DNA of 64,000 nucleotides from Pseudothermotoga thermarum DSM 5069 (GCF_000217815.1 NC_015707.1:1228014-1292013), one strand, 5' to 3'; positions 24,871 through 33,978 are shown, counted from the stretch's first letter. Notes: generated by a model not told the origin, from the sequence alone. Made by a program: numbers and translations.

Positions 24871-25704
24871 ATGATCAAACTGGTGTGCATAGACCTCGAT
24901 GGAACTTTACTCGACGATAAGAAGGAAATCTCGTCAAAAAATCGTGAAGCGATAAAAGAACTGCAAAAACTAGGTGTTCAAGTGACGATATTCACTGGAA
25001 GAAGTTACCATTCGGCCCTTGCTTATGTTAACCAGCTGGACATTCAAATACCTGTGGTTTTCCAAAACGGAGCCTTGATCTGCACACCAGATAGACAAAA
25101 AATTTTCAGACAAGTTTGGCTTGACGGTGAAATTGCAATCAGCGCCGTTGAACTTTCAAAACAATTCGATGTTTATCCGGTTGTATATGAATCTTTCTTT
25201 TCCGAAAAGGACATGTACGTAGAAAGTGATTACGAAGGGGCTTTTGAAGAGTACTTCAGACAAAATTTAAGTCGGACGAATTTTATCAGCGATTTGATCG
25301 GCTTTTTGCAAAAAACGCCAAAGATTGTTGAAATAGCATTGGTTGGACATGTTGAAAATGTACAAGCTGTGGTCGAAAACCTTTCAAAAAAATACGAAAG
25401 CCAGTTCACACCCGTTAAAAACCGGCAGATTGATGATACGGTTTTCCTTGAAATATTCGGTAAAGACGTGGGAAAAGAAATTGCCTTGGACTTTTTGCTG
25501 AATTTGTTCGATGCTAGTCCATCAGACACCATGTTCATAGGCGATAATTACAACGATCTTGAAGTGATGAAAAAGGTTGGATATCCGGTTGCCATGGGAA
25601 ACGCCCCGGACGAGGTGAAAAAAGTGGCTAAGTTTATCACATCAACCAACAACGATTCCGGGGTAGCGAAAGCTATTGAGGAAATACTCATAAAAAGAAG
25701 GTGA
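24871..25704 (+). CDS. HAD-superfamily Cof-type phosphatase
   Basis: A 277-aa HAD IIB hydrolase. Motif I is CIDLDGTLLDD with both catalytic aspartates, motif II TIFTGRSYHSA, motif III Lys in the middle region, motif IV MFIGDNYNDLEVMKKVGYPVAMGNA. Such enzymes dephosphorylate sugar phosphates, FMN or PLP. GGTG before ATG 24871 decides the start; an in-frame ATG at 24865 is possible and longer frames lack support. A TATACT hexamer at 24848-24853 could be the -10 box. Six bases separate it from lnt. Confidence 0.9.
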   Translation: MIKLVCIDLDGTLLDDKKEISSKNREAIKELQKLGVQVTIFTGRSYHSALAYVNQLDIQIPVVFQNGALICTPDRQKIFRQVWLDGEIAISAVELSKQFDVYPVVYESFFSEKDMYVESDYEGAFEEYFRQNLSRTNFISDLIGFLQKTPKIVEIALVGHVENVQAVVENLSKKYESQFTPVKNRQIDDTVFLEIFGKDVGKEIALDFLLNLFDASPSDTMFIGDNYNDLEVMKKVGYPVAMGNAPDEVKKVAKFITSTNNDSGVAKAIEEILIKRR

Positions 25705-25710
25705 CGGTTT

Positions 25711-27210
25711 GTGATTTTTTTGGTTGTTTCAGCTGTTTTGACGGCGCTTTCCATGCCAGGCTTTCTTTTGGGAATCTTAGTTTGGTTCTCACTGGTTTTT
25801 CTGTTCAAATCTCTCGAAAATAAAGGACCATTTTTCGGGGCGCTTTATGGTTTTTTGTTTTATTACATCTTCTGCGTGATAAATTTGTTTTGGGTTCTTC
25901 CGGTTTTAACGGAAAATCTTCCCAAAGTTTTCGGAAGATTTCCTAGTTGGTTGGGGTTTTTCGTCTTTCTTTTGATGTGCGCCATAGAAGCTCTCCCATT
26001 CGCTGGATTTGGTTTGATATATGGCTTCATGGAAAGATTCATAAAGACCAATCCTTACAAAGAAATACTTTTCACGGCAAGCTTGTACACGTTGTTTGAC
26101 TATCTTCGCGGAATAGGTCAAATGGGTTTCACCGGTGGTACACTGTCCGATGCCCTTTACAAAGACGTTGGGATACTACAGCTTGCTTCCATAATTGGAC
26201 CATATGGCCTAACCTTTTTGATAGTGGCTTTCAACTGTTGGTTGTACATAAACTGGAGAAGATCTCTAAAACCACTTGAAAAATTGATTTTTTACGTTCT
26301 TATTGTGATCGCGATATCACACGTTGTAGCAGCTTTTCTACCATTCCCGGTTACAAGCGAAAAAGCCATCGTTAGTGTTCAAACAAATGTGAAACAAGAC
26401 GAAAAATATTCCACAGACGCTTTCACGCTTGCCCAACGCTATCTTGATTTGGTTTTGGGTTTTCAAGATTTACTCGTCGTTTTCCCTGAGGAGACTTTCA
26501 CAAACGACATCAGAGGTGGTGCAGTCGAAAGGCTTTTCGTCGATACAGCAAGAGAAACCAACCTTAAGTTTCTCATTGGATTTCCAACCTTTGAAGGTGA
26601 TGGTTACAAAAATTCCGCTGTTCTTCTAAGCAGTGCAGGTGTGGTGGATCAATACTCAAAAGTCATTCTTTTCCCGTTTGTGGAAATGCTTCCTTATCCA
26701 AGATTTTTCAGAGTTTTTGGCTTCTTAAGGGGACTTGAATACCTTAAGCCTGGGCAAGATTTTAAGCCTTTAGTTTTACCGGATTATCCACCGTTAGGGG
26801 TTCAGATATGCTTTGAATCTTACTTTTCCAAGCCGTCCAGGGAACTTGTGAAAAACGGTGCTGAAGTTTTGTTGGTGTGCACGAACGATGGATGGTTTGC
26901 TTACAACGTAGCTTTAAAACAACACTTCGCCAAAGCCGTCATGCGTGCCGTTGAAAATCGAAGACAAGTTATTCAAGTTTCCAACGCAGGTATAACCGGT
27001 ATGATAGATCCATATGGAAGAATCCTTAAAATCGTTCCTTTGCGCAAAGAATTGGCAGCAAAGTTTGAGTTGATTCCAAACGATACAGTGACAATTTACT
27101 GCAGAATTGGTGATGTGATAATTTGGCTTTGCGTGGGTATATTAATAGTCGTCTTACTTTTACCACGACGGCAATACGTAAAAAGCGAGAGGAGGATCTT
27201 TTTAAGATGA
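25711..27210 (+). CDS. lnt: Apolipoprotein N-acyltransferase
   Basis: A 499-aa membrane enzyme that N-acylates the lipid-modified cysteine of lipoproteins. About six N-terminal transmembrane segments (to ~residue 215) lead to a nitrilase domain with the catalytic triad in VFPEETF (Glu), [16 protein letters not shown] (Lys) and VQICFES (Cys), plus one C-terminal helix followed by a basic tail. It implies mature triacylated lipoproteins, consistent with an outer envelope (toga). GTG 25711 start. Its last codons contain the SD for deoB and the two genes overlap by four bases (ATGA). Confidence 0.93.
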   Translation: MIFLVVSAVLTALSMPGFLLGILVWFSLVFLFKSLENKGPFFGALYGFLFYYIFCVINLFWVLPVLTENLPKVFGRFPSWLGFFVFLLMCAIEALPFAGFGLIYGFMERFIKTNPYKEILFTASLYTLFDYLRGIGQMGFTGGTLSDALYKDVGILQLASIIGPYGLTFLIVAFNCWLYINWRRSLKPLEKLIFYVLIVIAISHVVAAFLPFPVTSEKAIVSVQTNVKQDEKYSTDAFTLAQRYLDLVLGFQDLLVVFPEETFTNDIRGGAVERLFVDTARETNLKFLIGFPTFEGDGYKNSAVLLSSAGVVDQYSKVILFPFVEMLPYPRFFRVFGFLRGLEYLKPGQDFKPLVLPDYPPLGVQICFESYFSKPSRELVKNGAEVLLVCTNDGWFAYNVALKQHFAKAVMRAVENRRQVIQVSNAGITGMIDPYGRILKIVPLRKELAAKFELIPNDTVTIYCRIGDVIIWLCVGILIVVLLLPRRQYVKSERRIFLR

Positions 27211-28376
27211 GAGTTATAGCCATCGTTCTTGACAGTGTTGGAATTGGTGAGCTTCCAGATTCGCACCTTTACGGCGATCAAGGCAGCAACACTCTTGTGA
27301 ATACCGCTAAAGCCGTCGGAGGTTTAAATCTGCCAAATTTGGCAAAAATGGGTCTTGGAAATCTGGACGACATACTGGGTGTTCCAAAGATGAAGGCAAT
27401 TGGAGCCTATGGAATAATGCACGAAAAAAGCCCTGGAAAAGATTCGACGACTGGTCATTGGGAACTAGCTGGAATAATACTCAAGAAACCATTTGACATT
27501 TTTCCAAACGGTTTTCCAAAAGAATTGATCGAAGAATTTGAAAGAAGAACAAGAAGAAAGGTTATAGGAAACAAACCAGCCTCGGGGACCGAGATAATAA
27601 AAGAACTTGGGCCTGAACATGAAAAAACAGGTGCTTTGATCGTTTATACTTCTGCAGACAGTGTTTTTCAAATAGCCGCAAAGGAAGAGATAATTCCAGT
27701 TGAAGAACTTTACAAATACTGTGAAATAGCTAGAAAGCTTTTGGACGAAATGGGATACAAGGTAGGTCGTGTAATAGCAAGGCCTTTCACTGGCAAATAT
27801 CCAAACTACGTTAGAACACCTAGAAGACACGACTATTCCCTTGAACCTGAAGATGAAACGCTTTTGGATATACTCGTTGAAAGTGGTATACCGGTCTATG
27901 GGATTGGCAAAATTTACGATCTCTACGCCGGAAGGGGCATAACGCAGCATATAAAAACTGAGGATAACTTGGACGGGATTTTAAAGACTATAGAAGCCAT
28001 CAAAGAAAAGAACCACACTTGTATGATTTTCACAAACCTAGTTGACTTCGACATGAAGTACGGTCACAGAAACGATCCATACGGTTATGCGAAAGCTTTA
28101 GAGCAGTTTGATCAATACCTACCAGAAATTTGGTCAAACATGAAAGACGATGATTTTCTTTTCATAACGGCCGATCATGGATGTGATCCCACAACACCTT
28201 CGACCGATCATTCAAGAGAACGTGTGCCGATTTTAGTCTGTGGCAAGATAGTCAAACAAGATGTTAACCTTGGTATCAGAGAAACTTTCGCCGATTTTGG
28301 TCAAACCATAGCCGATTTATTCGGCGTGAGAAAGTTAAAGAGTGGAACATCCTTCAAAGACTTGATAATTGGCTGA
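27207..28376 (+). CDS. deoB: Phosphopentomutase
   Basis: Interconverts ribose/deoxyribose 1- and 5-phosphates in nucleoside salvage; alkaline-phosphatase superfamily with two metal ions. The 389-aa protein begins [19 protein letters not shown] (metal Asp), has the phosphorylated Thr region [15 protein letters not shown], and later metal ligands in [22 protein letters not shown] and [15 protein letters not shown] 27207 is preceded by GAGGAGGATC and overlaps the lnt stop; the longer open frame runs inside lnt. A strong terminator follows. Confidence 0.96.
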   Translation: MRVIAIVLDSVGIGELPDSHLYGDQGSNTLVNTAKAVGGLNLPNLAKMGLGNLDDILGVPKMKAIGAYGIMHEKSPGKDSTTGHWELAGIILKKPFDIFPNGFPKELIEEFERRTRRKVIGNKPASGTEIIKELGPEHEKTGALIVYTSADSVFQIAAKEEIIPVEELYKYCEIARKLLDEMGYKVGRVIARPFTGKYPNYVRTPRRHDYSLEPEDETLLDILVESGIPVYGIGKIYDLYAGRGITQHIKTEDNLDGILKTIEAIKEKNHTCMIFTNLVDFDMKYGHRNDPYGYAKALEQFDQYLPEIWSNMKDDDFLFITADHGCDPTTPSTDHSRERVPILVCGKIVKQDVNLGIRETFADFGQTIADLFGVRKLKSGTSFKDLIIG

Positions 28377-28399
28377 AAGTTTAACGTTGATTTGCAAAG

Positions 28400-28433
28400 A
28401 GCACCGCCTTGCGCGGTGCTTTTTTTGTTTTTT
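28400..28433 (+). terminator. Rho-independent terminator after deoB
   Basis: AGCACCGC (28400-28407), loop CTTGC, GCGGTGCT (28413-28420), then TTTTTTGTTTTTT. A perfect 8-bp GC-rich stem with a long T-run. Confidence 0.92.
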
Positions 28434-28447
28434 CACTCTAATTTTAT

Positions 28448-28476
28448 TTGACAAGTTTAACCACCAGGTGTATGCT
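28448..28476 (+). promoter_or_regulatory. Promoter of the VWA protein gene
   Basis: TTGACA (28448-28453), 17-base spacer, TATGCT (28471-28476), giving a leader of about 70 bases before ATG 28556. The best sigma-A-type promoter in the window, located right after the deoB terminator. Confidence 0.8.
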
Positions 28477-28555
28477 TGAATGACTTAGCGAAAAAACCAT
28501 CGCTTGAAAAATTTGCCTTTCAAAACTGACTTTGACAATCCAAGGGGGGATATCT

Positions 28556-29470
28556 ATGAGAGCCAAGTTGGTTTTGGCTGTTGTTCTTACAACAATTTTT
28601 GCTTTTGGCTCAAATCTTGTTTTAAGAGATCATGAAGTGTGGGATCGTCACGACTATTGGAACAGGATCTACTGTGCTGTAACTGTAAAGAGTGATTCCT
28701 CTAATCTTGTCACCGATCTAAGATTGCAAGATTTTGTGATTACGGAATCTGCCTATGACGACGAAGGCAATGTGTTGATAACATGCAATGCAAGCTTTGA
28801 CAATCCGTCCTACCAGTTTGACGGACCCGGTTTTTGGGAAGAATCTGTCAACTCGGACAAACTGGACATCGTCTTCCTCATCGATAGCACAGGAAGCATG
28901 GAAGAACATATTGACAACATCAAAAAGCAGCTAAGAATCTTCATCAAAAGATTAGCAGAACAGTATACGAACTTCCGAATGGTGATCGCTGTGTACGAAA
29001 CCGACGAAATGCCAAGATGGCCAGATGGCAGGCGTGTCTATTTCTTCTACGGACCCATGATGAAGGAAGAGCTGGAATACCAAATTGAAAAACTCACCAC
29101 AGGAGGCGAATGGTGGAACTTTCAGTGGGGATACGATGCATTTCTTTGGACGCTCGACCTACCATGGAGAGACGATGCAAGGAAGATAGTAGTTATAATC
29201 ACAGACGTTTTCACAGACTCTGTTCATGGTCCAAACTGGTACTTCGCGCACGGTTGCTCAAGCTCGCCATATGCCGTGGACATGGCTATGAGAGAAAAGA
29301 ACATTCATCTGTATTTCTGTCAGCCAGATGAAGAAAACATGGCGAAAACAGAACTTAGCGAGAATTTCTCTGAAATGGTCAACCCAAAGGTCAGGGAAGC
29401 AAATTTCGATATTCTACTCAAACTCAACGACCTTACAAAGAAGCTCTCTTGGCCATTTTGCCTGGGTTAG
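28556..29470 (+). CDS. Secreted VWA-domain protein, N-terminal part (frameshifted)
   Basis: The first part of a large exported protein. It has a signal peptide MRAKLVLAVVLTTIFAFG, a ~75-residue N-terminal region and a von Willebrand A domain from about residue 98 with the MIDAS motif DIVFLIDSTGSMEEH and later VVIITDVFTDS. VWA domains bind proteins through a coordinated metal ion. The frame ends at 29470 shortly after the VWA domain, but a second long frame (+1) carries on without a natural start. The shift most simply lies in CTCTCTT at 29444-29450, where loss of one CT would explain it. ATG 28556 follows AAGGGGGGAT. Confidence 0.8.
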   Translation: MRAKLVLAVVLTTIFAFGSNLVLRDHEVWDRHDYWNRIYCAVTVKSDSSNLVTDLRLQDFVITESAYDDEGNVLITCNASFDNPSYQFDGPGFWEESVNSDKLDIVFLIDSTGSMEEHIDNIKKQLRIFIKRLAEQYTNFRMVIAVYETDEMPRWPDGRRVYFFYGPMMKEELEYQIEKLTTGGEWWNFQWGYDAFLWTLDLPWRDDARKIVVIITDVFTDSVHGPNWYFAHGCSSSPYAVDMAMREKNIHLYFCQPDEENMAKTELSENFSEMVNPKVREANFDILLKLNDLTKKLSWPFCLG

Positions 29471-30992
29471 CGATTTTGCAAATGTTCCTTTCCAAGTTCG
29501 AAGAAGTATATCCAAAGTCAAGATATCCATAGCAACCGTTGATGGATCAAACCAAGTGGAATTTGATTTTTGTCCTTCAACAAGCCTTGAACCCTGTCCA
29601 AAAACCACGGTGAAACTACTTGTTCGGGATGAAACAGATCAAATTCTTCAGGGAAGAAGAAACGTTGACGTCAGCCTTTACAAAGTGATTGGCGAATTGG
29701 GCAGATTTAAGAAGATTTTCCAAGGCTGCGATGAAAACGGTTTAGTGGAACTTGATTTGATACCTTTGGAAGATTACTACTGCACCGTGGAAACCGGTTC
29801 GAAACCAGATTACAGATACTACATGTTCGGCTTGTGTTGGAGAGGCTGGCTATCTGTAAAAGAACTCGAACCAATATTCGAAATAACCGTCCAAACTGCC
29901 TACAAGGACATGGAAATCTATCGCTTGAAAGGGCTTCTGCAGGAAATCAAAGTTATGAAAATTGCCACTTCAAGAACGATTCAGCTTGCACATCAGATTG
30001 AAAATCTTTTAAAAGATATTCTTCACGATGGTACTGTAAGTATTCAAGAACTTGATTTGGTCAAGAGAGCTATCTTCACATTGGCTGTTTTGGTAAACTG
30101 TTCTCACTATGCAACTGTTGAAAATGATCGCTTAATGGATGATATACTTCAAACAGTACATAAAGTCAATGCCATGCTTGATACGGCTTTGGAACTTGCT
30201 GAAGGACTTAGCAAATTCAAGGATAAACTCGAGTCAGCCGTAAACATCATAATCGATGTCGTCACCGGGAATTGGGAAGGTATCGCCAAGGATCTGACGG
30301 TCGAAGCATTGGTCCAAAAATTGATTGACTACATAAAGAAGGAACTTCCCGATAGGATAATAGATGCGTTAATTGACAAGTTGCGCGAAGTGTTGGACGT
30401 ACCAGATATCTTGGTGGGATATTTCGATACGTTCATAAGACATGCCATTCGGAGAGACTTTGAAGACTTGAAGAATCGCATCGAAAGTTTTGTGCTCACA
30501 AATGTTGTACAACCGAATTTTGTCAGTTTTATGGATGAAGCACTTGACAAACTAATCGCCAGCGCACCGAGTTTCTTAAGCGTAGTACCAACTGAATGGC
30601 TTGATCTAAGTGATTCTTCGACAAAGCTAAAACAGATCTTTGAGAACTTTCGACAGGACTACATGAACAATCTTTTCTACAGCGCTTATGAAAACCCGAA
30701 AGAGCAACCTGTCATCGACGATTGGGCATCGACACTATCAACCTTTAACGAGATGCTGATGCTTGTTCTATCGTTGGTACAGATTCTGCAGAACAATTCT
30801 CTTGCAATTGAGGAATCCTTTGGATTAATGCCAGATTTTACACCGCTCATAAATGCCATAACAAACCTTTTCCCATTCTTTGATGAGCTAAAAGCGATGA
30901 CAAAAACCTTCGAGATGGCTTTAAAAACTAACCATTTGCTTTCGATGCAAACCATTCTTAAAAAAGTGCCCCAACTTGTACTCAAAAATTGA
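29444..30992 (+). CDS. Secreted VWA-domain protein, C-terminal part (frameshifted continuation)
   Basis: The continuation of the VWA protein in the +1 frame: LGHFAWVSDFANVPFQVRR, then a beta-rich segment (KISIATVDGSNQVEFDFC, TVKLLVRDETDQILQGRRNV, LIPLEDYYCTVETG), which looks like an immunoglobulin-like domain. A ~330-residue helical region with long amphipathic helices and no recognised family follows. There is no membrane anchor or sorting motif. The open frame reaches back to 29328, but the part before 29444 is the out-of-frame shadow of the VWA domain. With the shift repaired the protein would be ~812 aa. Function unknown; an envelope or toga-associated role is inference. A terminator follows. 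Confidence 0.7.
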
Positions 30993-31010
30993 TTCAAATA
31001 AGAAAATTAA

Positions 31011-31037
31011 AACCCCGCCTAATTGGCGGGGTTTTCT
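31011..31037. terminator. Bidirectional terminator between the VWA gene and spoVS
   Basis: AACCCCGCC (31011-31019), loop TAATT, GGCGGGGTT (31025-31033), then TTC; on the other strand the stem is followed by TTTTAATTTTC. Serves both convergent genes. Confidence 0.88.
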
Positions 31038-31054
31038 TCCAAAGTTCCAATTGC

Positions 31055-31318
31055 TTAACTTCTTGGAAAAACTATGAACTTAATGGCGGTTCTTGTTTCG
31101 TTGTCAATTTGAACATCGGTGAATGCTGGGATGCTCACTAGATCAATGCCACTTGGTGCAAGGTATCCTCTTGCAATAGCTATTGCTTTGACTGCTTGGT
31201 TGACTGCCCCTGCACCGATTGCCTGAAGTTCTGCCCTTCCATGTTCTCTTATCATACCAGCCAAAGCTCCAGCCACCTTGTTAGGATTGGAGTTGGAAGC
31301 CACCTTTAGTACTTCCAT
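31055..31318 (-). CDS. spoVS: Stage V sporulation protein S
   Basis: An 87-aa member of the SpoVS family, with VLKVASNSNPNKVAGALAG, AELQAIGAGAVNQAVKAIAIARGYLAP and a final TAIKFIVFPRS strand. In Bacillus it affects sporulation and septation; Thermotogae carry it without sporulating, and it has been proposed to bind nucleic acid. GGGAGGTAGAACGA precedes the ATG. It lies 68 bases downstream of the tRNA cluster on the same strand, so read-through from the tRNA promoter is possible. Confidence 0.95.
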   Translation of the reverse strand: MEVLKVASNSNPNKVAGALAGMIREHGRAELQAIGAGAVNQAVKAIAIARGYLAPSGIDLVSIPAFTDVQIDNETRTAIKFIVFPRS

Positions 31319-31385
31319 TCGTTCTACCTCCCTCGTAGTTCTATTGTTTTACCAAAGTTTGCAGCATAGTTTATTACTAACCATT

Positions 31386-31462
31386 TGGCGCGCCTGGCAG
31401 GACTTGAACCCGCAACCATCGGATCCGAAGTCCGACGCTCTATCCAATTGAGCTACAGGCGC
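31386..31462 (-). tRNA. tRNA-Arg (anticodon UCG)
   Basis: Acceptor GCGCCTG pairs with CAGGCGC, discriminator G, encoded CCA. D-arm GCTC/GAGC, anticodon stem TCGGA/TCCGA with loop CTTCGGA (anticodon TCG), T-arm GCGGG TTCAAGT CCTGC. 77 nt. Last gene of the cluster. Confidence 0.95.
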
Positions 31463-31468
31463 GCCCTT

Positions 31469-31545
31469 TGGGGTGACCAGCGGGATTTGAACCCGCGACC
31501 ACCTGATCCACAGTCAGGCGCTCTGCCAGCTGAGCTATGGTCACC
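31469..31545 (-). tRNA. tRNA-His (anticodon GUG)
   Basis: Acceptor GTGACCA/TGGTCAC with the extra 5' G (position 31545) opposite discriminator C, as required for tRNA-His; encoded CCA. Anticodon stem CCTGA/TCAGG with loop CTGTGGA (GTG). Six bases from the next tRNA. Confidence 0.95.
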
Positions 31546-31550
31546 ACAGC

Positions 31551-31627
31551 TGGTGCGCCCGGCGGGAGTCGAACCCACAACCCTCGGATTAGAAGTCCGA
31601 TGCTCTATCCTGTTGAGCTACGGGCGC
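31551..31627 (-). tRNA. tRNA-Arg (anticodon UCU)
   Basis: Acceptor GCGCCCG/CGGGCGC, discriminator A, encoded CCA. Anticodon stem TCGGA/TCCGA with loop CTTCTAA (TCT). T-arm GTGGG TTCGACT CCCGC. Its first base abuts the CCA of tRNA-Gly with no spacer. Confidence 0.95.
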
Positions 31628-31702
31628 TGGAGCGGGCGACGGGATTCGAACCCGCAACCCTCGGCTTGGAAGGCCGATGCTCTACCGTTGAGCTACACCC
31701 GC
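31628..31702 (-). tRNA. tRNA-Gly (anticodon UCC)
   Basis: Acceptor GCGGGTG/CGCCCGC, discriminator T, encoded CCA. Anticodon stem TCGGC/GCCGA with loop CTTCCAA (TCC). First gene of the four-tRNA unit. Confidence 0.95.
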
Positions 31703-31722
31703 TCGCTTGATTACCAGTCATT

Positions 31723-31750
31723 ATTTTACTATAATCTTTCCAAAAATCAA
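31723..31750 (-). promoter_or_regulatory. Promoter of the tRNA cluster
   Basis: On the minus strand TTGATT (31745-31750), 16-base spacer, TAAAAT (31723-31728), 20 bases before the tRNA-Gly 5' end. It lies immediately after the stop of the DUF996 gene. Confidence 0.6.
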
Positions 31751-31754
31751 TACC

Positions 31755-32285
31755 CTAACCAACGTTTTCACTTTTTTTCGGTTGATCTGGTGCGGTGAAA
31801 AAGCCGACGATTGCAAGTATATCTCCAACTAACATCAAAATCATTCCTACAAGAATGATCAACAATATCGCGCCCCATTTGTAAAGACTGGCAGCAGTGT
31901 TGAAAATAGGAACGTTCAACCTCTCTGCCAACAGTCTATAAGCCTTCACCCGGTAGACAAGAGATATTATACCCAAAACCACAACAGCTATGAAGCCTCC
32001 TATTGTTGAAGCACCTGCGCTGAAGAACCTTCCCATCATTATCAAGCCAAAACTACTCATCAATGTGACGGAGATGACTACCAGCGCGACAAACCAAAGA
32101 ATCGTCGGGATCAAAAAGTACGTGAAAACATTTTGATCTTCGACTATTTTCGCAATGTTGTTAACCGCCACAAGAAAGAGTATTAACCCAATCAAACCCA
32201 AAAGCCAGCCAGCTGCTGGAATGGATCCAAGCAAAGTTAATATAAGTCCAACTCCTGCAAGTGTTTTAGCCGTTTTCATATCCAT
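31755..32285 (-). CDS. DUF996-like membrane protein
   Basis: A 176-aa protein with about five hydrophobic segments and the start KTAKTLAGVGLILTLLGSIP. It has the pattern GWLLGLIGLILFLVAVNNIA and ILLIILVGMILMLVGDILAIVGFF seen in DUF996 membrane proteins of archaea and Thermotogae. Function unknown. The IS at 32289 lies only three bases before the ATG, so the native promoter and SD are gone. The bases now upstream (ACACCTCCA) are the wrong strand sense for an SD. An internal ATG two codons later has only a weak GATGGAT before it. Expression is probably reduced. Confidence 0.75.
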   Translation of the reverse strand: MDMKTAKTLAGVGLILTLLGSIPAAGWLLGLIGLILFLVAVNNIAKIVEDQNVFTYFLIPTILWFVALVVISVTLMSSFGLIMMGRFFSAGASTIGGFIAVVVLGIISLVYRVKAYRLLAERLNVPIFNTAASLYKWGAILLIILVGMILMLVGDILAIVGFFTAPDQPKKSENVG

Positions 32286-32327
32286 CTTGGAGGTGTCAAC
32301 TTAAGCCGGGGAATAAGATAAAATAAA

Positions 32328-32363
32328 CGGGAACCAACTCTTCTCACCGAAAGGAGGTTCCCG
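32328..32363 (+). promoter_or_regulatory. Leader hairpin of the IS that covers the transposase SD
   Basis: CGGGAACC (32328-32335) pairs perfectly with GGTTCCCG (32356-32363). The SD AAAGGAGG (32350-32357) lies in the loop and the 3' arm, just before the ATG at 32369. Present unchanged in copy 1; copy 3 has only the 3' arm. It probably hides the SD in read-through transcripts, as known for several IS families. Confidence 0.6.
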
Positions 32364-32368
32364 TGAAT

Positions 32369-32684
32369 ATGAAAGTTACAACAACAAATATCACCGAGTA
32401 CCTATACCAAATTATACCAAACCTTTTTCAAAGACAAAGAGTTCCACATGAGGCGAAAGTATGAACTTGCATTAAGGAAGGCAGCAGCCATAATTGGAGT
32501 CAGTCATGAAGCCTTGAGGAAATGGTGGGCAAGAATGAAAGAAGAGATATTTGCTGAGAAGATAGAAGGCAATGCAGTAGTAGCTATAGACGAGATGAAG
32601 GTGAACATAAATGAGGTTAAGAGGAAGAAAGTGATCTATGCGTTGGTCAGTAAGACACGAGAGAAAGGCAAAGCAGAGACTTAG
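32369..32684 (+). pseudogene. N-terminal transposase fragment of IS copy 2
   Basis: Two overlapping frames. A 31-aa frame from ATG 32369 (MKVTTTNITEYLYQIIPNLF) ends at 32464. A second from ATG 32448 reads MRRKYELALRKAAAIIGVSH, an HTH-like region, and continues to VVAIDEMKVNINEV, which carries the first DDE aspartate. A +1 shift at GTATGAAC would join them into HEAKV-ELALRKAA. The second frame ends at the IS256 junction. The overlap is identical in all three copies, so it is either programmed or inherited from one defective parent. The fold resembles IS6/IS240-type transposases (tentative). Confidence 0.7.
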
Positions 32685-33925
32685 GGTGAATTTTGTGTCT
32701 GGACAAAATACCTCAGTTGAAACATCTGGTTCAGCTCATACATACATCCCTTTACCCTCATTATCCCGTTCCTCCATTTTGTCTCCCTCAGGTTCTTCCT
32801 GTGCAAATATACGCTTAACTCCAATAGCTCAACACTCCCAAAATATCCCCCACTTTTTATCCTTACTCGCTCTATCTTGCTGTTTATGCTCTCCACCGCA
32901 TTCGTCGTGTATATGTATCCCCTCAATTCCTCAGGATATTTCGTATATGCCACGTATTTCTCTTTCTTACCCTCCAAATATCTCACAAAACTCGGATACT
33001 CCTCTTTGTACTTCTCAAGCAGCTTCCCCATCTTCCCTAATGCCTCTTCATAGCTGAGTTTCTTCAATTCGTCCAACCCTTCCTTGAACCCCTTCGCATC
33101 CTCTCGCTTCATTTGCCTATCCGCATTCCTCTTCAAATGCTTCACACAAAGCTGGTGATCCGCTAATGGATATACCATCCTTATTATCTCCCCTAAGCCA
33201 CTTAAATCGTCGCTTACTACTACCATCACCCTCTTCAAGCCACGTCTCACCAAATCCTCAAATACCTTCCCCCATTCCACCCTGCTCTCCTTACCCAAAT
33301 ACGTGTACAAACCGTATATGTCCTTCTTCCCCTCCATGTCTATCCCCAATACTATGTAACATACCCCATACCTTACTTTCCCTTCTTCCCTTATCTCACT
33401 GTGGTAACCATCTATTATTAGCGCAAATGCCTCACTCGGTAGCTCCCTCTCCTTGAACCATCTCAATTCTTCCTTCAACCCTTCCTTTATCCTCTCAAGC
33501 TCCTTCTCCGAGTATGGTAACCCTAACCTCTTCAAAACACTCATTATCTCAGACTCCGAAAACCCACTCGCTATCATCGATTCCAATAACTTAACATACG
33601 ATTCGTCCAGCCTCTTGTACTTTTCCTTCAATAAATGTGGCCTAAAACCGCCTTTCCTCGTCCTCGGTACTTCAAGTTCCAAAATTCCATACGTGCTGTA
33701 AAGATCCCTTTCATACTTCCCGTTCCCTTTGTCCCCTTCCTCAGTCTCAAGATATATCTTTCTCTCTGAAAGCATTATCGTGTTCAAAAGCCTTTCAAAC
33801 AAATCTGCAAGTGTTTCCCTTTGCTTTTGATCAGAATCATCCGCATATTCCTTAAGCAACATCTCTAAAGACCTTTTCTTGACTTGTTCAAAGTATTCCC
33901 TGTCTTCCAGAAATTTGTTCGACAT
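32681..33925 (-). CDS. IS256-family transposase (mutator type)
   Basis: An apparently intact 414-aa DDE transposase of the IS256/mutator family: LIIDGYHSEIREEGKVRYG with the first Asp, VMVVVSDDLSGLGEIIRMVYPLADHQLCVKHLKRNA with the second Asp and the C/H motif, and TTNAVESINSKIERVRIKSGG with the catalytic Glu. ATG 33925 follows AAGGAGGTGTCGGGC. The frame runs through its own terminal repeat and uses a stop (TAA at 32681-32683) in the host sequence, which is odd. Possibly still active. Confidence 0.93.
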   Translation of the reverse strand: MSNKFLEDREYFEQVKKRSLEMLLKEYADDSDQKQRETLADLFERLLNTIMLSERKIYLETEEGDKGNGKYERDLYSTYGILELEVPRTRKGGFRPHLLKEKYKRLDESYVKLLESMIASGFSESEIMSVLKRLGLPYSEKELERIKEGLKEELRWFKERELPSEAFALIIDGYHSEIREEGKVRYGVCYIVLGIDMEGKKDIYGLYTYLGKESRVEWGKVFEDLVRRGLKRVMVVVSDDLSGLGEIIRMVYPLADHQLCVKHLKRNADRQMKREDAKGFKEGLDELKKLSYEEALGKMGKLLEKYKEEYPSFVRYLEGKKEKYVAYTKYPEELRGYIYTTNAVESINSKIERVRIKSGGYFGSVELLELSVYLHRKNLRETKWRNGIMRVKGCMYELNQMFQLRYFVQTQNSP

Positions 33926-33978
33926 GCCCGACACCTCCTTATTGTACAATAATCTTACCACCAGACACAAAATTATCC
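32685..33978 (-). mobile_element. IS256-family insertion sequence nested in IS copy 2
   Basis: Ends are GGTGAATTTTGTGTCTGG at 32685 and, on the other strand, GGATAATTTTGTGTCTGG at 33978; these share the core AATTTTGTGTCTGG. Length 1294 bases. No 8-9 base duplication is seen (left AGAGACTTA, right GAACTCCCA). The outer transposase is also missing its central part, so insertion was followed by deletion, or this is a recombinant of two copies. Confidence 0.85.

Noticed and set aside
33166-33701. Open frames on the plus strand inside the IS256-family element
   Set aside because: They are antisense shadows of the transposase, rich in Ser and Pro, and without homology.
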